Positions 21,383-30,074 of a stretch of DNA of 64,000 nucleotides are shown here, piece by piece (positions within the stretch are counted from its first letter, which is position 1; every line of letters starts with the position of its first letter). Below the pieces are notes generated by a model, which saw only the letters and a program-made list of their open reading frames with translations, had not been told where the DNA came from and did not search any database. The stretch spans positions 124,001-188,000 of the forward strand of contig NZ_FWXD01000005.1 in NCBI RefSeq assembly GCF_900176275.1. The letters run 5' to 3'. Position numbers and translations under genes: made by a program. The DNA comes from Andreprevotia lacus DSM 23236. Lineage in GTDB: Bacteria; Pseudomonadota; Gammaproteobacteria; Burkholderiales; Chitinibacteraceae.

Positions 21383-23017
21383 ATGTCTCGCAAATCACAG
21401 TCCCGCAACCTGCGGCGGCTTGGCATGGGCGCGCTCGCGCTCGCCATGGGCCTCGCCTCTGTCGGTTCCCTGGCTACCGAAGCCGCCCCGTATTTCTTCA
21501 CCTGGGGCTACGGCGAAAGCAGCTACAAGTTCACCAGCCTCGTCGATGCCAAGCAGAAAGCCGGTCTGGATGCCGCCACCCTGGCGTTCATCATCACCGG
21601 CAACAGCGGTTGCAGCCTGAGCAACGATGTCGACAACATGCTCAGCGATGTGCTCGCGTTCCAGCAGCAAGGTGGTCGTTTGATCATCTCGTTCGGCGGC
21701 GCAGCCGGCACCTATGTGGAAGCCAAGTGTACCGGCCCGCAAATGGCCACACTGGTAGATGCCCTGCTGCAACGCACCGGCGTGCGTGCGCTGGACTTCG
21801 ACATCGAAGGCAGCCAGCTGTCGCAAACTGCGCTCAACAGCGTGCGTAACGAAGCCATCAAGACGCTGCAGGCCAAGTATCCGGACCTGTACATCTCGTT
21901 CACCCTGCCGACCAACCCGACCGGGCTGACCAGTGAGGGCCTGAACCTGCTGCGCGGCGCACAGGCAGCCGGCGTGCGCACCGACGTGGTCAACGTGATG
22001 ACCATGGACTACGGCGCATCGATCTCCAACGGCAAGAAGATGGGCGATCTGGCAGTGCAGGCTGCCAATTCGCTGTTCAGCCAGCTCAAGGGCATTTACA
22101 CCACCAAGAGCGACGCCGAACTGTGGGCCATGGTCGGCATCACGCCGATGATCGGCAAGAACGACGTGCAGACCGAAATCTTCACCACGGCCGACGCCAC
22201 GCAAGTTGCCAACTTTGCCAAGCAGTACAACATCGGCCTGCTGTCGTTCTGGGCGCTGCAGCGTGACCGCAGCGGCTCGGGCAGCCTGGATGATTTCTCG
22301 CTGACCCCGCAGACCGACTACCAGTTCTACCAGACCTTCAAGGCGGCCAAGACCGGCACACCGGCTACCCCGGTGCCGACAGCCACACCGGCACCCACTG
22401 CCACGCCGAAGCCGACCGCTACACCGGCCCCGACGGCTACCCCGGTTCCGACCGGCACACCGACTGTCACGCCCAAGCCCACTACGACTCCGGTGCCGAC
22501 CACAGCCCCGACCGTGACGCCGAAGCCGACCGCCACCCCGGTGCCGTCGACCACCACCTGCGCCGCCACCTGGAGCAGCAGCACTGCCTATAACGGCGGC
22601 GCTACCGTGGCCTACAACGGCCACAACTACCAGGCCAAGTGGTGGACACAGGGCAACGTGCCGTCCAGCAGCACTGGCGATGGTCAACCGTGGGCCGACC
22701 TGGGCGTGTGCGGTGGTGATCCGGCGCCGACAGCAACACCGGCCCCGACGGCCACCCCGCTGCCGACAGCAGCCCCGACCGTGACGCCGAAGCCGACCGC
22801 AACCCCGGTGCCGACCAGCGTACCGACTGCCACCCCCGCACCGACCGTCACCCCGGTACCGGGCGGCTGCGCAGCATGGGCTGAAGGCAATACCTACACC
22901 GCAGGCACCTGCGCCAGCTACGGCGGCAAGGACTATGTGGCACAGGTAACGCACACTGCCTACGTCGGCGCCAACTGGAACCCGGCCGCAACGCCGACGC
23001 TCTGGAAGCTGAAGTAA
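21383..23017 (+). CDS. Secreted GH18 chitinase with two CBM5/12 modules
   Basis: Cleaves beta-1,4 bonds of chitin outside the cell. The ATG at 21383 follows an excellent GGAGGAG ribosome binding site and gives 544 residues. Residues 1-35 are a signal peptide. The catalytic domain (about 36-325) has IISFGGAAGTY near 101-111 and the GH18 motif DxDxE as D138-F-D140-I-E142. A Thr/Pro linker follows, then a CBM5/12 module (CAATWSSSTAYNGGATVAYN..WW, about 393-445), a second Thr/Pro linker and a final CBM5/12 (AWAEGNTYTAGTCASYGGKDY..LWKLK). Tandem chitin-binding modules suggest action on crystalline chitin. A divergent AraC gene may regulate it. Confidence 0.95.
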   Translation: MSRKSQSRNLRRLGMGALALAMGLASVGSLATEAAPYFFTWGYGESSYKFTSLVDAKQKAGLDAATLAFIITGNSGCSLSNDVDNMLSDVLAFQQQGGRLIISFGGAAGTYVEAKCTGPQMATLVDALLQRTGVRALDFDIEGSQLSQTALNSVRNEAIKTLQAKYPDLYISFTLPTNPTGLTSEGLNLLRGAQAAGVRTDVVNVMTMDYGASISNGKKMGDLAVQAANSLFSQLKGIYTTKSDAELWAMVGITPMIGKNDVQTEIFTTADATQVANFAKQYNIGLLSFWALQRDRSGSGSLDDFSLTPQTDYQFYQTFKAAKTGTPATPVPTATPAPTATPKPTATPAPTATPVPTGTPTVTPKPTTTPVPTTAPTVTPKPTATPVPSTTTCAATWSSSTAYNGGATVAYNGHNYQAKWWTQGNVPSSSTGDGQPWADLGVCGGDPAPTATPAPTATPLPTAAPTVTPKPTATPVPTSVPTATPAPTVTPVPGGCAAWAEGNTYTAGTCASYGGKDYVAQVTHTAYVGANWNPAATPTLWKLK

Positions 23018-23125
23018 GTACGACTCCCCTGCTCGGCCACTCTCCAGGCCGGGTGGGGGCGCTGCCGGCGCATGGCTGCGCCGGCAGCAGTCTCACATCC
23101 TTGTAATTGTCGTGTCCGACTTGAT

Positions 23126-23149
23126 GGCCCACCTCGGTGGGCCTTTTTT
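23126..23149 (+). terminator. Terminator of the chitinase gene
   Basis: GGCCCACC-TC-GGTGGGCC followed by TTTTTT. The rest of the 312-base gap up to the convergent beta-helix gene contains no feature I recognise. Confidence 0.93.
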
Positions 23150-23329
23150 GCGGCATCAGGTTCATTTACAGGTGGGGCGCCACATTAACCCTTTGGTGGG
23201 GCCAGCTGCCGATCGCTCTTGGTAAGGGTTATGTTGGCGTATTTCCGATTGATCCGTTTCCTCTCTTCGCCGGGTTTGAAAAACTCGCTACACGACCTTC
23301 CATGTTGTACGGAAGGTTCGTTTATTTGC

Positions 23330-25000
23330 TTAAGGTGTGTAGCTGGCAGGCAGGCTGTAGCCGATCAGTTTTTCGAAATTGACGCCTTCGCATTGTGCGT
23401 TGTACGACACAAAGTGGTCGGCGCCATTGCGGCAGCGATAAACAGGGGTGGCATTTGCATCCGAGGCGTTCACGCTGAAGCCGAGCACGGAGTCAAGCTT
23501 GCCACCTGAATTTTCGCATTGGCTCAAGTTTGTGATGAAGTCGTCATCCGGGTAGGTGCCGGAAAAACAGCGATACACGATGCCATAGCCGGCCAGCTTG
23601 GGATTGGGCCGGAGCGGCAGCTGGAATACCCACTCCAGCGAATAGCCGGGGTCTTCGTTGCGATAGCGTGCTTCATGGTGATACGCGCCGCCCAGGCGGT
23701 AGACCTTCCAGTCTGCAAGGCCGGAATGGGTAAGCCGCGGCGGCAGGCTCAGCACATTGCCCTGGCCGGAGTAACCCCAGGAGGTGGCGGTGCAGCGCGA
23801 CAGATTGGCGCCGGGCACCTGCATGGCGGCTGAGGTGCAGCGGTCGGGCTGGTTGGGTGCTTGCGGCACATAGAACACCACGCCGGGCACGGTTTCGGTC
23901 TGGCCGGCGCTGTTGGTCTTGATCCGCGCCAGGCCCGACAGGGTGTTGTTCGCAATCACCAGCGTATCGGCAATGCTGCCCGAGTTTTTCATCACCGCCG
24001 AGCCAGCATGGTTGTAAATGATGTTGTCGGTGATGGTCAGGTTTTTGACCACGGCAGACTGGTTAGTCAGCGCGGTGTATTTACCCACCTCGATCGGCCA
24101 TACCGATTTCAAATCATCGCGCGGATTGTCCTGTTCGCAATTTCTGCAGTAGCCATCACCGATGATGTTGTGATCAATTGTGGTGTCCAGGCTGTCCACG
24201 ACTTCAAATATGTTGAGTTTCTCATTCAAGTCATTGACGCCATAGACCAGAATCTGTCCGCCGTTGCACATGAATTTTTTATTTTCGCTTTCGCACTGCC
24301 TGTATTTTCCCTCCCGGTGGTTGTTCAGAAACACGTTCGAGGTGACATGGCTGGTGTTGGTGGCGTGCAGCACCAGTGCATTCGCTCCGGTGTTGGTAAA
24401 CACCGAATTGGTGATGTTGATATTGGCGCTGACCTGATAGACGTTGCCAACGGCCGGGCCGGCAAGCACGCCGAGCACGCCGGCATTGTCGAAGGCCGAC
24501 TGATCGATGGTGATGCCGTTGACCCCGTTGTAGGTGACGGCGTAATGCGGTGCGTCGAATACGCTGACCTTTTGCAAGGTGACCTGGCTGGATTGATCCG
24601 CCCGGATGGTCGACGCGGTCGGGCAGTTGCTGCCGTTGATGTCGCAGCGGAGGACATTGGCATCTTCCTTGAAGGCCAGATCGGACACCTTGATATTCGA
24701 TGACGACGAAATCTGCAAGGCATTGCACGACACCGACTCCAGCCCGATGCGACTGATCGAATGTCCGTTGCCCAGCACGGTGATATTGGATTTGCCGCTG
24801 ATCTGCCCCAGCGCTGATTGCGACGGCCCGCAGCACGAGGTGCCGGTGCAGGAAATGTCGGCAATCAGGCTGATCGTACCGCCCGAGGGCGTGCCGCCCA
24901 GGCATGACGACCAGGAAGCCGCATTACTGACATTACAGTCGGCATGTGCGAGGGCGCTGATGAAAAACAATAAGCCGGAAAATTTTCTGAGGTAACTCAT
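23330..25000 (-). CDS. Secreted right-handed beta-helix protein with C-terminal DUF5648-like repeats
   Basis: A 556-residue exported protein with signal peptide at about 1-20 (cleavage after AHA). Residues 40-370 consist of short repeated beta-strand rungs (GKSNITVLGNGHSIS, SNIKVSDLAFKEDA, NGITIDQSAFDNAGVLG, LTITDNIIYNHAG), the pattern of pectin-lyase-like right-handed beta-helices. The last ~90 residues contain two YRC..LGF/LGY-type units (VYRCRNGADHFVSYNAQCEG), resembling DUF5648 repeats that often decorate secreted proteins. Cysteines are unusually many, suggesting disulfides. No catalytic residues can be assigned. An AGGACC ribosome binding site precedes the start. It may be a polysaccharide lyase, hydrolase or surface adhesin. 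Confidence 0.75.
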   Translation of the reverse strand: MSYLRKFSGLLFFISALAHADCNVSNAASWSSCLGGTPSGGTISLIADISCTGTSCCGPSQSALGQISGKSNITVLGNGHSISRIGLESVSCNALQISSSSNIKVSDLAFKEDANVLRCDINGSNCPTASTIRADQSSQVTLQKVSVFDAPHYAVTYNGVNGITIDQSAFDNAGVLGVLAGPAVGNVYQVSANINITNSVFTNTGANALVLHATNTSHVTSNVFLNNHREGKYRQCESENKKFMCNGGQILVYGVNDLNEKLNIFEVVDSLDTTIDHNIIGDGYCRNCEQDNPRDDLKSVWPIEVGKYTALTNQSAVVKNLTITDNIIYNHAGSAVMKNSGSIADTLVIANNTLSGLARIKTNSAGQTETVPGVVFYVPQAPNQPDRCTSAAMQVPGANLSRCTATSWGYSGQGNVLSLPPRLTHSGLADWKVYRLGGAYHHEARYRNEDPGYSLEWVFQLPLRPNPKLAGYGIVYRCFSGTYPDDDFITNLSQCENSGGKLDSVLGFSVNASDANATPVYRCRNGADHFVSYNAQCEGVNFEKLIGYSLPASYTP

Positions 25001-25367
25001 AAAGGTCCTGGTTTGCGGTGAAATTGAAATAATTTACAAGTATTGCGGCTGACTGGCTTGCGGGTACTGAATGCAGAAGTTGGTTCCGAAGTACTCAGGC
25101 ATATGAATAAACATACCTTTGCCATGCAGTGATTGATTGCTTCGAGTTTGTGGATAGTTTTCTCGGAAAGACAGCGAAATTAGAGAAAATCTTACATAAA
25201 GTATCATAAATTCTTGGTATTTTTGAGCGTTATTCCGGTCAGTTACAGACGGAATGCTGACATTGCTGCCGCACAGCGTATGCCTGCTAAATGGTGCATC
25301 AGTTGTGTGCTGCAGCTGGCGCGTTCACTCAACACGGTCGGCAGGCAAGGTGCACGACGCCTTGAAT
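25001..25367. other. AT-rich intergenic region
   Basis: A 367-base gap between two minus-strand genes, richer in A and T than its surroundings, especially 25010-25215. It must include the promoter of the beta-helix gene. I see no gene, repeat or clear terminator in it. Confidence 0.5.
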
Positions 25368-26300
25368 TTACCCAGAATATGGAGCGCTACTGCCGTCCGC
25401 CCAGCGCAACACCCGTTCACTGCGGAAGGTGTGCTCCTTGCCGCTGACCGGGTCAGTGAATGTGATGGAACGCGCCAGCAATTGCAGCGGGCGGCTGAAG
25501 TCGTCGCCCTTGTCGGGCAGTGCCAGCGGGTACCACGGGTCGTGCAGGATGGGGATGCCCAGCGCGCACAGGTGGGCGCGCAGCTGGTGTTTCTTGCCGG
25601 TGTGCGGCTGCAGCCGGTAGTGCGCCCAGTCGCCGCGCTGCGCGATCAGGCTGATGCGCGTTTCGCTGTTCGGCTCGCCATCGGCCTCGTACATGGTGAA
25701 GTTTTCCGGCCGCTCCTCCAGCCGGCTGCGGTGCACCAGCGGCAGCGCCAGATCGGCGCGGTAGGGCGCGATGGCCTCGTATTCCTTTTCCACCCGCCGC
25801 TCGGCAAACAGCTTCTGATACGCGCCGCGGTAGGCCGGGTCGGCGCAGAACAGCATGATGCCGGCAGTTTCGCGGTCCAGCCGGTGGATGGGAGCCAGAT
25901 CGGGCAGGTCCAGTTTTATGCGCAGGCGCGTCAGCAGCGTTTCCTGCAAGTGGCGTCCAGCGGGTATGCAGGCGAGGAAATGCGGCTTGTCGGCCACCAC
26001 CAGCTGATTATCCCGGTAGAGGACATATTCCTCGAACGGCACCGGCGTTTCACGTGGAACCTCGCGGTAATACCAGATGCGGCTATAGGCGCGGTAGGGG
26101 CTGTCCGGCGCAAATGGCACGCCGTCCGGGTCGACCAGCGCGCCACGCTGCAGCCGCTCCAGCCACGCGGCCTCGGCCACGTGCGGAAAGCGCGCCACCA
26201 GAAACGCCAGCAGGCTGGGCCAGCTGCCGGCAGGCAACTCCAGATAGCTGGGCGTGATGCCGTCGCGTTGCGGCAGGGGGCAGTGGCTGGGCTTGGGCAC
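25368..26300 (-). CDS. RluA-family RNA pseudouridine synthase
   Basis: Isomerises uridine to pseudouridine in rRNA or tRNA. The 310-residue protein has the catalytic motif IHRLDRETAGIMLF with Asp142, the upstream VVADKPHFLACIP near 101-113 and the C-terminal HTGKKHQLRAHLCALGIPILHDP near 235-257, all typical of RluA. Its N-terminal 80 residues are not a canonical S4 domain, and the type (ERTP-free, with YYREVPRE) matches a subgroup annotated only as pseudouridylate synthase. The target RNA is unknown. The codons for EVPRET contain a parS-like sequence. Confidence 0.9.
   Translation of the reverse strand: MPKPSHCPLPQRDGITPSYLELPAGSWPSLLAFLVARFPHVAEAAWLERLQRGALVDPDGVPFAPDSPYRAYSRIWYYREVPRETPVPFEEYVLYRDNQLVVADKPHFLACIPAGRHLQETLLTRLRIKLDLPDLAPIHRLDRETAGIMLFCADPAYRGAYQKLFAERRVEKEYEAIAPYRADLALPLVHRSRLEERPENFTMYEADGEPNSETRISLIAQRGDWAHYRLQPHTGKKHQLRAHLCALGIPILHDPWYPLALPDKGDDFSRPLQLLARSITFTDPVSGKEHTFRSERVLRWADGSSAPYSG
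26047..26060. promoter_or_regulatory. parS-like ParB-binding site inside the pseudouridine synthase gene
   Basis: GTTTCACGTGGAAC, read on the minus strand as GTTCCACGTGAAAC, equals the 14-base core of the known parS variant TGTTCCACGTGAAACA. Only the outermost bases differ. It lies about 19 kb from parB, within the origin-proximal zone where parS sites cluster. parS sites inside coding sequences are well known. Confidence 0.6.
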
Positions 26301-26402
26301 GGCGGATACGGGGGCGGGGTAAAGGCGGCACTATACCCCGTTCTCCACTGCGGGCAGAGGCGATGGCAGTACCAACCATCTGATTACAAAGGCCCGACTC
26401 GT

Positions 26403-26534
26403 GCTGCTGACGAGCATGGCGAGGCTCCCTCGCGCAAACGAGGGCGGGGGGCGTGGAATCAATCAGGAAGAGCCGCTGTTTCACCTTCAGAAACCGGTGA
26501 GAACCCGGCTTTGCCGGGTGCTTGATGCCGGTTT
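26403..26534 (-). repeat. Dispersed two-hairpin repeat, family B (copy B2)
   Basis: Inverted copy between the pseudouridine synthase and threonine aldolase genes. The hairpins CCCGGCTTTGCCGGG (26504-26518) and CCCTCGCGCAAACGAGGG (26427-26444) correspond to those of the other copies. Confidence 0.8.
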
Positions 26535-26570
26535 ATCAACAGATGACGGCCGAGGGGGCCTAACAGGCGC

Positions 26571-27596
26571 TCAGCGTAGCGACAGCGCGATCGTCGCCGC
26601 AATGCGCTCGGCGGCGGCGGTATCGATCTGCCAGTGCGTTACCAGCCGCATCACGCCGTCCTCGGGCGGGTTGGCCTTGATGCCGGCGGCGGTCAGGTCG
26701 GCCATCAACTTGGCCACGTTCACGCCGGGCGCCACGTCGAACCACACCATATTGATATCGAGCTGATCGCGGCGCACGGTGATGCCCGGCTGCCCTTCCA
26801 GCAGGCCGGCCAGCTTTTTGGCGTTGGCGTGATCCTCGCCCAGCCGCTGGCGCATTTCGCCCAGCGCCAGCAGCCCGGCCGCAGCCAGCATGCCGGCTTG
26901 GCGCCAGCCGCCGCCCATCAGCTTGCGCTTCTTGCGCGCCACTTCGATGAAGTCGGCTGGCCCGGCCAGGATGGAGCCGATCGGTGCCGCCAGTCCCTTG
27001 GACAGGCAGAACATCAGGCTGTCGGCACACGCGGCGATATCGCGCGCATCCACATCCAGTGCGGCAGCGGCGTTGAACAGCCGCGCGCCGTCCAGATGCA
27101 CCGGCAGGCCGGCCGCCTTGGCAACGGCATGGCAAGCCTGCATGCCCGCGAGCGGCAGTGCGCGGCCGTTGCCGTGCGCGTTTTCCAGGCACACCAGCCC
27201 GGTGCGCGGCAGGTGGATGTCGCCATCGGGCCGGATGCGGCTGCGGATGTCGTCCGGGTCCAGCTCGCCCAGCCAGCTGACTACCGGGCGCAGGTTCACG
27301 CCGGCAATCACCGCCGCCGCGCCCACTTCGTGCCAGACGATGTGGCTGTCCTCACCTACGATCACTTCATCGCCGTGCCGGCAATGCGTGAACAGCGCCA
27401 GCTGGTTGCCGAAGGTGCCGGTGGGCACGAACAGCGCCGCCTGCTTGCCTACCAGCTCGGCCGCACGCGCTTCCAGCGCGTGCACGGTCGGGTCGTCGCC
27501 ATACACGTCGTCACCCACCTCGGCGCTGGCCATGGCCGCGCGCATGGCCGGGGTGGGTTGGGTCACGGTGTCGCTGCGGATGTCGATCCAGTCCAT
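26571..27596 (-). CDS. ltaE: Low-specificity L-threonine aldolase
   Basis: PLP enzyme that splits L-threonine (and allo-threonine) to glycine and acetaldehyde in the cytoplasm. The 341-residue protein opens MDWIDIRSDTVTQPTPAMR and contains GDDVYGDDPTV near 27-37, HLDGARLFNAAAALDV near 164-179 and the PLP lysine in MFCLSKGLAAPIGSIL near 199-214. Length is typical. Its glycine product could feed the gcv system 3 kb away (inference). It is divergent from the hydroxylase gene. Confidence 0.95.
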   Translation of the reverse strand: MDWIDIRSDTVTQPTPAMRAAMASAEVGDDVYGDDPTVHALEARAAELVGKQAALFVPTGTFGNQLALFTHCRHGDEVIVGEDSHIVWHEVGAAAVIAGVNLRPVVSWLGELDPDDIRSRIRPDGDIHLPRTGLVCLENAHGNGRALPLAGMQACHAVAKAAGLPVHLDGARLFNAAAALDVDARDIAACADSLMFCLSKGLAAPIGSILAGPADFIEVARKKRKLMGGGWRQAGMLAAAGLLALGEMRQRLGEDHANAKKLAGLLEGQPGITVRRDQLDINMVWFDVAPGVNVAKLMADLTAAGIKANPPEDGVMRLVTHWQIDTAAAERIAATIALSLR

Positions 27597-27742
27597 GCTC
27601 TAGCCTCGGGTGCGTAATGCATGCAGCGTAGCGCAGGCGCAACGCCGGCAAAACTGTGGATCATCCTGATCCGCGCAGGCGCTACCATGCGGCGTGAGCA
27701 GGCGGCGTGTGCTGCCGGGCCCGAACAGCGAGTTTCCATTCC

Positions 27743-28555
27743 ATGGCAGAAGTTTTCACCCGGCCGCCGTGCGCGCGCCTGCCGCTGGCCGTCGATACCG
27801 CGCCCATGCTGGCCGCGCTGGCGCGTATTCCCGATGCTGCATGGCAGCCGCATTTCAATACCGAGTATTTCAGCGGTGATTGGAGCGGCGTGGCGCTGAT
27901 CGCCCCGGCCGATGCGCAGGGCGGGCTGACGCCGGGGCAGGGCGAGCCTGTGCCCACTGCGCTGTATCAGGCCGAGCCGGCATGGTCGGCCGCGCTGGCG
28001 CCGCTGGATGCCGTAGTACGCAGCGCGCGCCTGCTGCGCCTGGGGCCGGGGGCGTGCATACGCGAGCATTGCGATTACGACCTGGGCAGCCCGGACAGCG
28101 ATCTGCGCCTGCATCTGCCCTTGCTCAGCCACCCCGACGTCGAATTCCTGCTCGACGGGCTGGTGGTGCCGATGCTGGCCGGCGAATGCTGGTTCCTTGA
28201 TTTGTCGCGGCCGCACCGCGTGCACAATCCCGGCACGCAAGTGCGCATCCATCTGGTGGTCGATTGCCGCCCCAGCCCCGCGCTGCAGGCCATGATTGCC
28301 GCCGGTGCGCCTGCCACGCCGGCGCTGCAGCCCAGTCGCGGCAGCCTGGCGCTGCAGGCATTCCAGCAGCAGGTGGTGGCCGATGCCACGCTGCGTGCCA
28401 GCCTGCTGGCGCACAGTGAGCGCGATACGTTCATCGATACCGTGCTGGCGCTGGGTCGGCAGCATCAGCACCTGTTCAGCCGCGATGACGTGCTGGCCGC
28501 CATGCGCCAGCAACGGCAGCGCTGGCAGCAGCGCTACATGGTGCAATCCGCATGA
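27743..28555 (+). CDS. Aspartyl/asparaginyl beta-hydroxylase-like 2-oxoglutarate oxygenase
   Basis: A 270-residue cytoplasmic protein with the double-stranded beta-helix of Fe(II)/2-oxoglutarate oxygenases. The metal site fits His109-Cys-Asp111 in IREHCDYDLGS and His158 or His161 in SRPHRVHNPG; Arg168 in QVRIHLVVDC is the likely 2-oxoglutarate ligand. I chose the ATG at 27743; an upstream frame extension has no family match. Its stop overlaps the start of the sulfotransferase gene (ATGA), so the two are coupled and probably act on the same substrate. The substrate is not known. Confidence 0.8.
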   Translation: MAEVFTRPPCARLPLAVDTAPMLAALARIPDAAWQPHFNTEYFSGDWSGVALIAPADAQGGLTPGQGEPVPTALYQAEPAWSAALAPLDAVVRSARLLRLGPGACIREHCDYDLGSPDSDLRLHLPLLSHPDVEFLLDGLVVPMLAGECWFLDLSRPHRVHNPGTQVRIHLVVDCRPSPALQAMIAAGAPATPALQPSRGSLALQAFQQQVVADATLRASLLAHSERDTFIDTVLALGRQHQHLFSRDDVLAAMRQQRQRWQQRYMVQSA

Positions 28556-29553
28556 TGGCCGCGCTGCGCCCCGCTGATCTGGCCGGCTGGCTGCCTATCA
28601 TGGCCCGCTCCTCGCCGGCAGGTTACCGGCTGGACTGGGCTTTTTTTGACCGCCATGCGCTGCAGGAGCCGTTTTTCCACAACAGCACCGACAGCGTGTT
28701 GCAACTGCCGTTCAACCAGCTGTTTCGCCGCGACACCGCGCTGGACGTGCTGGCGGCATGGGCGGAGCAGCCCGCCGATACCGCACCCGCTGCCTTTGTC
28801 TTTCACGCCTCGCGCTGCGGCTCCACGCTGATTGCGCGCATGTTGTCGCGGCTGGCGAGCCACACCGTGCTGTCCGAGCCTGCCCCGCTCGATACCTTGC
28901 TGCGTGCGCACTACACCGATCCGGTCGCCACTCGCTGGCAACGCGACAGCCTGCGTGGCCTGCTGGCCTGCTACGGCCAGCGCCGCCGGGGTGGCGAGCG
29001 CAGCCTGGTGGTCAAGCTCGATGCCTGGAACATTTTTGAACTGCCGCTGCTGCGCGCAGCGTTTCCCGACACACCATGGATTTTTCTCTACCGCGATCCG
29101 CTGGAAATCGTCGTGTCGCAACTGCGCCAGCCCGGGGTGCATGTGGTGCCGGGCATGCTGGGCGCGTCACCGCTGACCTTGCCGTTTGACGAGGTATCCG
29201 GCCTGACGCGTGCCGAGTTCGTAGCGCAGGTCATCGGGCAGATACTGGCCGAGGGCGAACGGCAATGCCGCGCCCACGGCGGCATTGCCGTGAACTACAG
29301 CGAGCTGCCCGGCGCGGTAACCGGGCGGCTGGCCGGCCTGTTCGACCTGCATGCCGACGATCTGGCGCTGGCTGCAGCGGGGGCCGGGCAACACGCCAAG
29401 CGGCCCGAGCAAGGCTTTAGCCCGGATGGCGACGACAAGCGGCGCGAAGCCGGGCCGGAGGTGCTGGCTGCTGTGGCGCAATATGCACAGCCGGCGTATC
29501 AGGCGCTCGAAGCCCTGAGAGCGCCGGTTATCCCCTCAACCGTCAGCGTGTGA
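28552..29553 (+). CDS. Sulfotransferase-family protein
   Basis: A 333-residue protein with the 5'-phosphosulfate-binding loop FHASRCGSTLIARML at residues 84-98, the family's counterpart of a P-loop, and WIFLYRDPLEIVVSQLRQP near 177-195, the usual 3'-phosphate-binding RDP..S segment. The N-terminal 80 residues (WAFFDRHALQEPFF, PFNQLFRRDT) are typical of the subgroup found beside aspartyl hydroxylases. It starts within the hydroxylase stop codon. Donor is presumably PAPS, acceptor unknown. Some members may transfer other groups or only bind nucleotide. Confidence 0.75.
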   Translation: MMAALRPADLAGWLPIMARSSPAGYRLDWAFFDRHALQEPFFHNSTDSVLQLPFNQLFRRDTALDVLAAWAEQPADTAPAAFVFHASRCGSTLIARMLSRLASHTVLSEPAPLDTLLRAHYTDPVATRWQRDSLRGLLACYGQRRRGGERSLVVKLDAWNIFELPLLRAAFPDTPWIFLYRDPLEIVVSQLRQPGVHVVPGMLGASPLTLPFDEVSGLTRAEFVAQVIGQILAEGERQCRAHGGIAVNYSELPGAVTGRLAGLFDLHADDLALAAAGAGQHAKRPEQGFSPDGDDKRREAGPEVLAAVAQYAQPAYQALEALRAPVIPSTVSV

Positions 29554-29562
29554 GCAAGGGCA

Positions 29563-29688
29563 GCAAGATCCCGGCACAGCCGGGATCTGGCCGGCTGTCG
29601 AGGGTGACACGGCGGCGCTCCCTGATTTGATGCCACTTCACCTGCCTTCGCCGCCGCGAGGGGGCCTCGCTTCGCTCGTCAGTGGCTT
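29563..29688 (+). repeat. Dispersed two-hairpin repeat, family B (copy B3)
   Basis: Directly after the sulfotransferase gene. It has ATCCCGGCACAGCCGGGAT as first hairpin and CTTCGCCGCCGCGAGG as second, with the shared CCTCGCTTCGCTCGTCAG end. It may serve as the transcript end of the hydroxylase-sulfotransferase pair. Confidence 0.75.
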
Positions 29689-29777
29689 CACGTATCTGCG
29701 CTGTTCCTTGTGGCCATGATCCGCGCGCGGGCACGCGATCAAGCCGGGGGCCGGCAGACAAGAGGCCAGCCCGTGAC

Positions 29778-29806
29778 TTGCAAGGCAGCACCCGCCCATC
29801 GATAAT
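29778..29806 (+). promoter_or_regulatory. Promoter of the glycine riboswitch-gcv operon
   Basis: TTGCAA at 29778-29783, a 17-base spacer and GATAAT at 29801-29806. The predicted start near 29813 falls just before the first aptamer. Confidence 0.65.
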
Positions 29807-29816
29807 GGCGGCATTC

Positions 29817-30030
29817 TGCAGGAGAGAGCGGCCGGCTTCATGCCACGCGCCGCCGCCGAAGGCGCAAATGCACCCGCAATCGCTCAGGCAAAAGGACTGC
29901 AAGATCGGGGGAGACCCCGTTCAATCTGGAGAGCGGCGCGCGCACGCGCGCCCACCGAAGGGGCTAACGGCCACGCTGTGTGTACATCACTGGCGCGCCG
30001 GAAAATCTCAGGTTCAGCGGACAGAGGGTG
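29817..30030 (+). promoter_or_regulatory. Tandem glycine riboswitch
   Basis: Two consecutive glycine aptamers upstream of gcvT. Aptamer 1 (about 29817-29905) has GGAGAGAGCG, CGCCGAAGGCGCAA and GCTCAGGCAAAAGGACTG. Aptamer 2 (about 29933-30030) has TGGAGAGCG, CACCGAAGGGGCTAAC and TCTCAGGTTCAGCGGACAGA. These are the conserved blocks of the class in the correct order, joined by a short linker with GGGGGAGACCCC. In known cases glycine binding turns on the glycine cleavage genes. The final segment before the gcvT start (30030-30074) has no terminator, so control could be at translation (inference). Confidence 0.92.
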
Positions 30031-30074
30031 TGAGGTTGTGCCGATAAAGTACCCCTACACTTGAGTGAGCCGGA

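Noticed and set aside
22370-22550. Short tandem repeats that could be mistaken for a CRISPR or satellite array
   Set aside because: They encode Thr/Pro linkers of the chitinase, as does 62440-62680 in the GH55-like gene.
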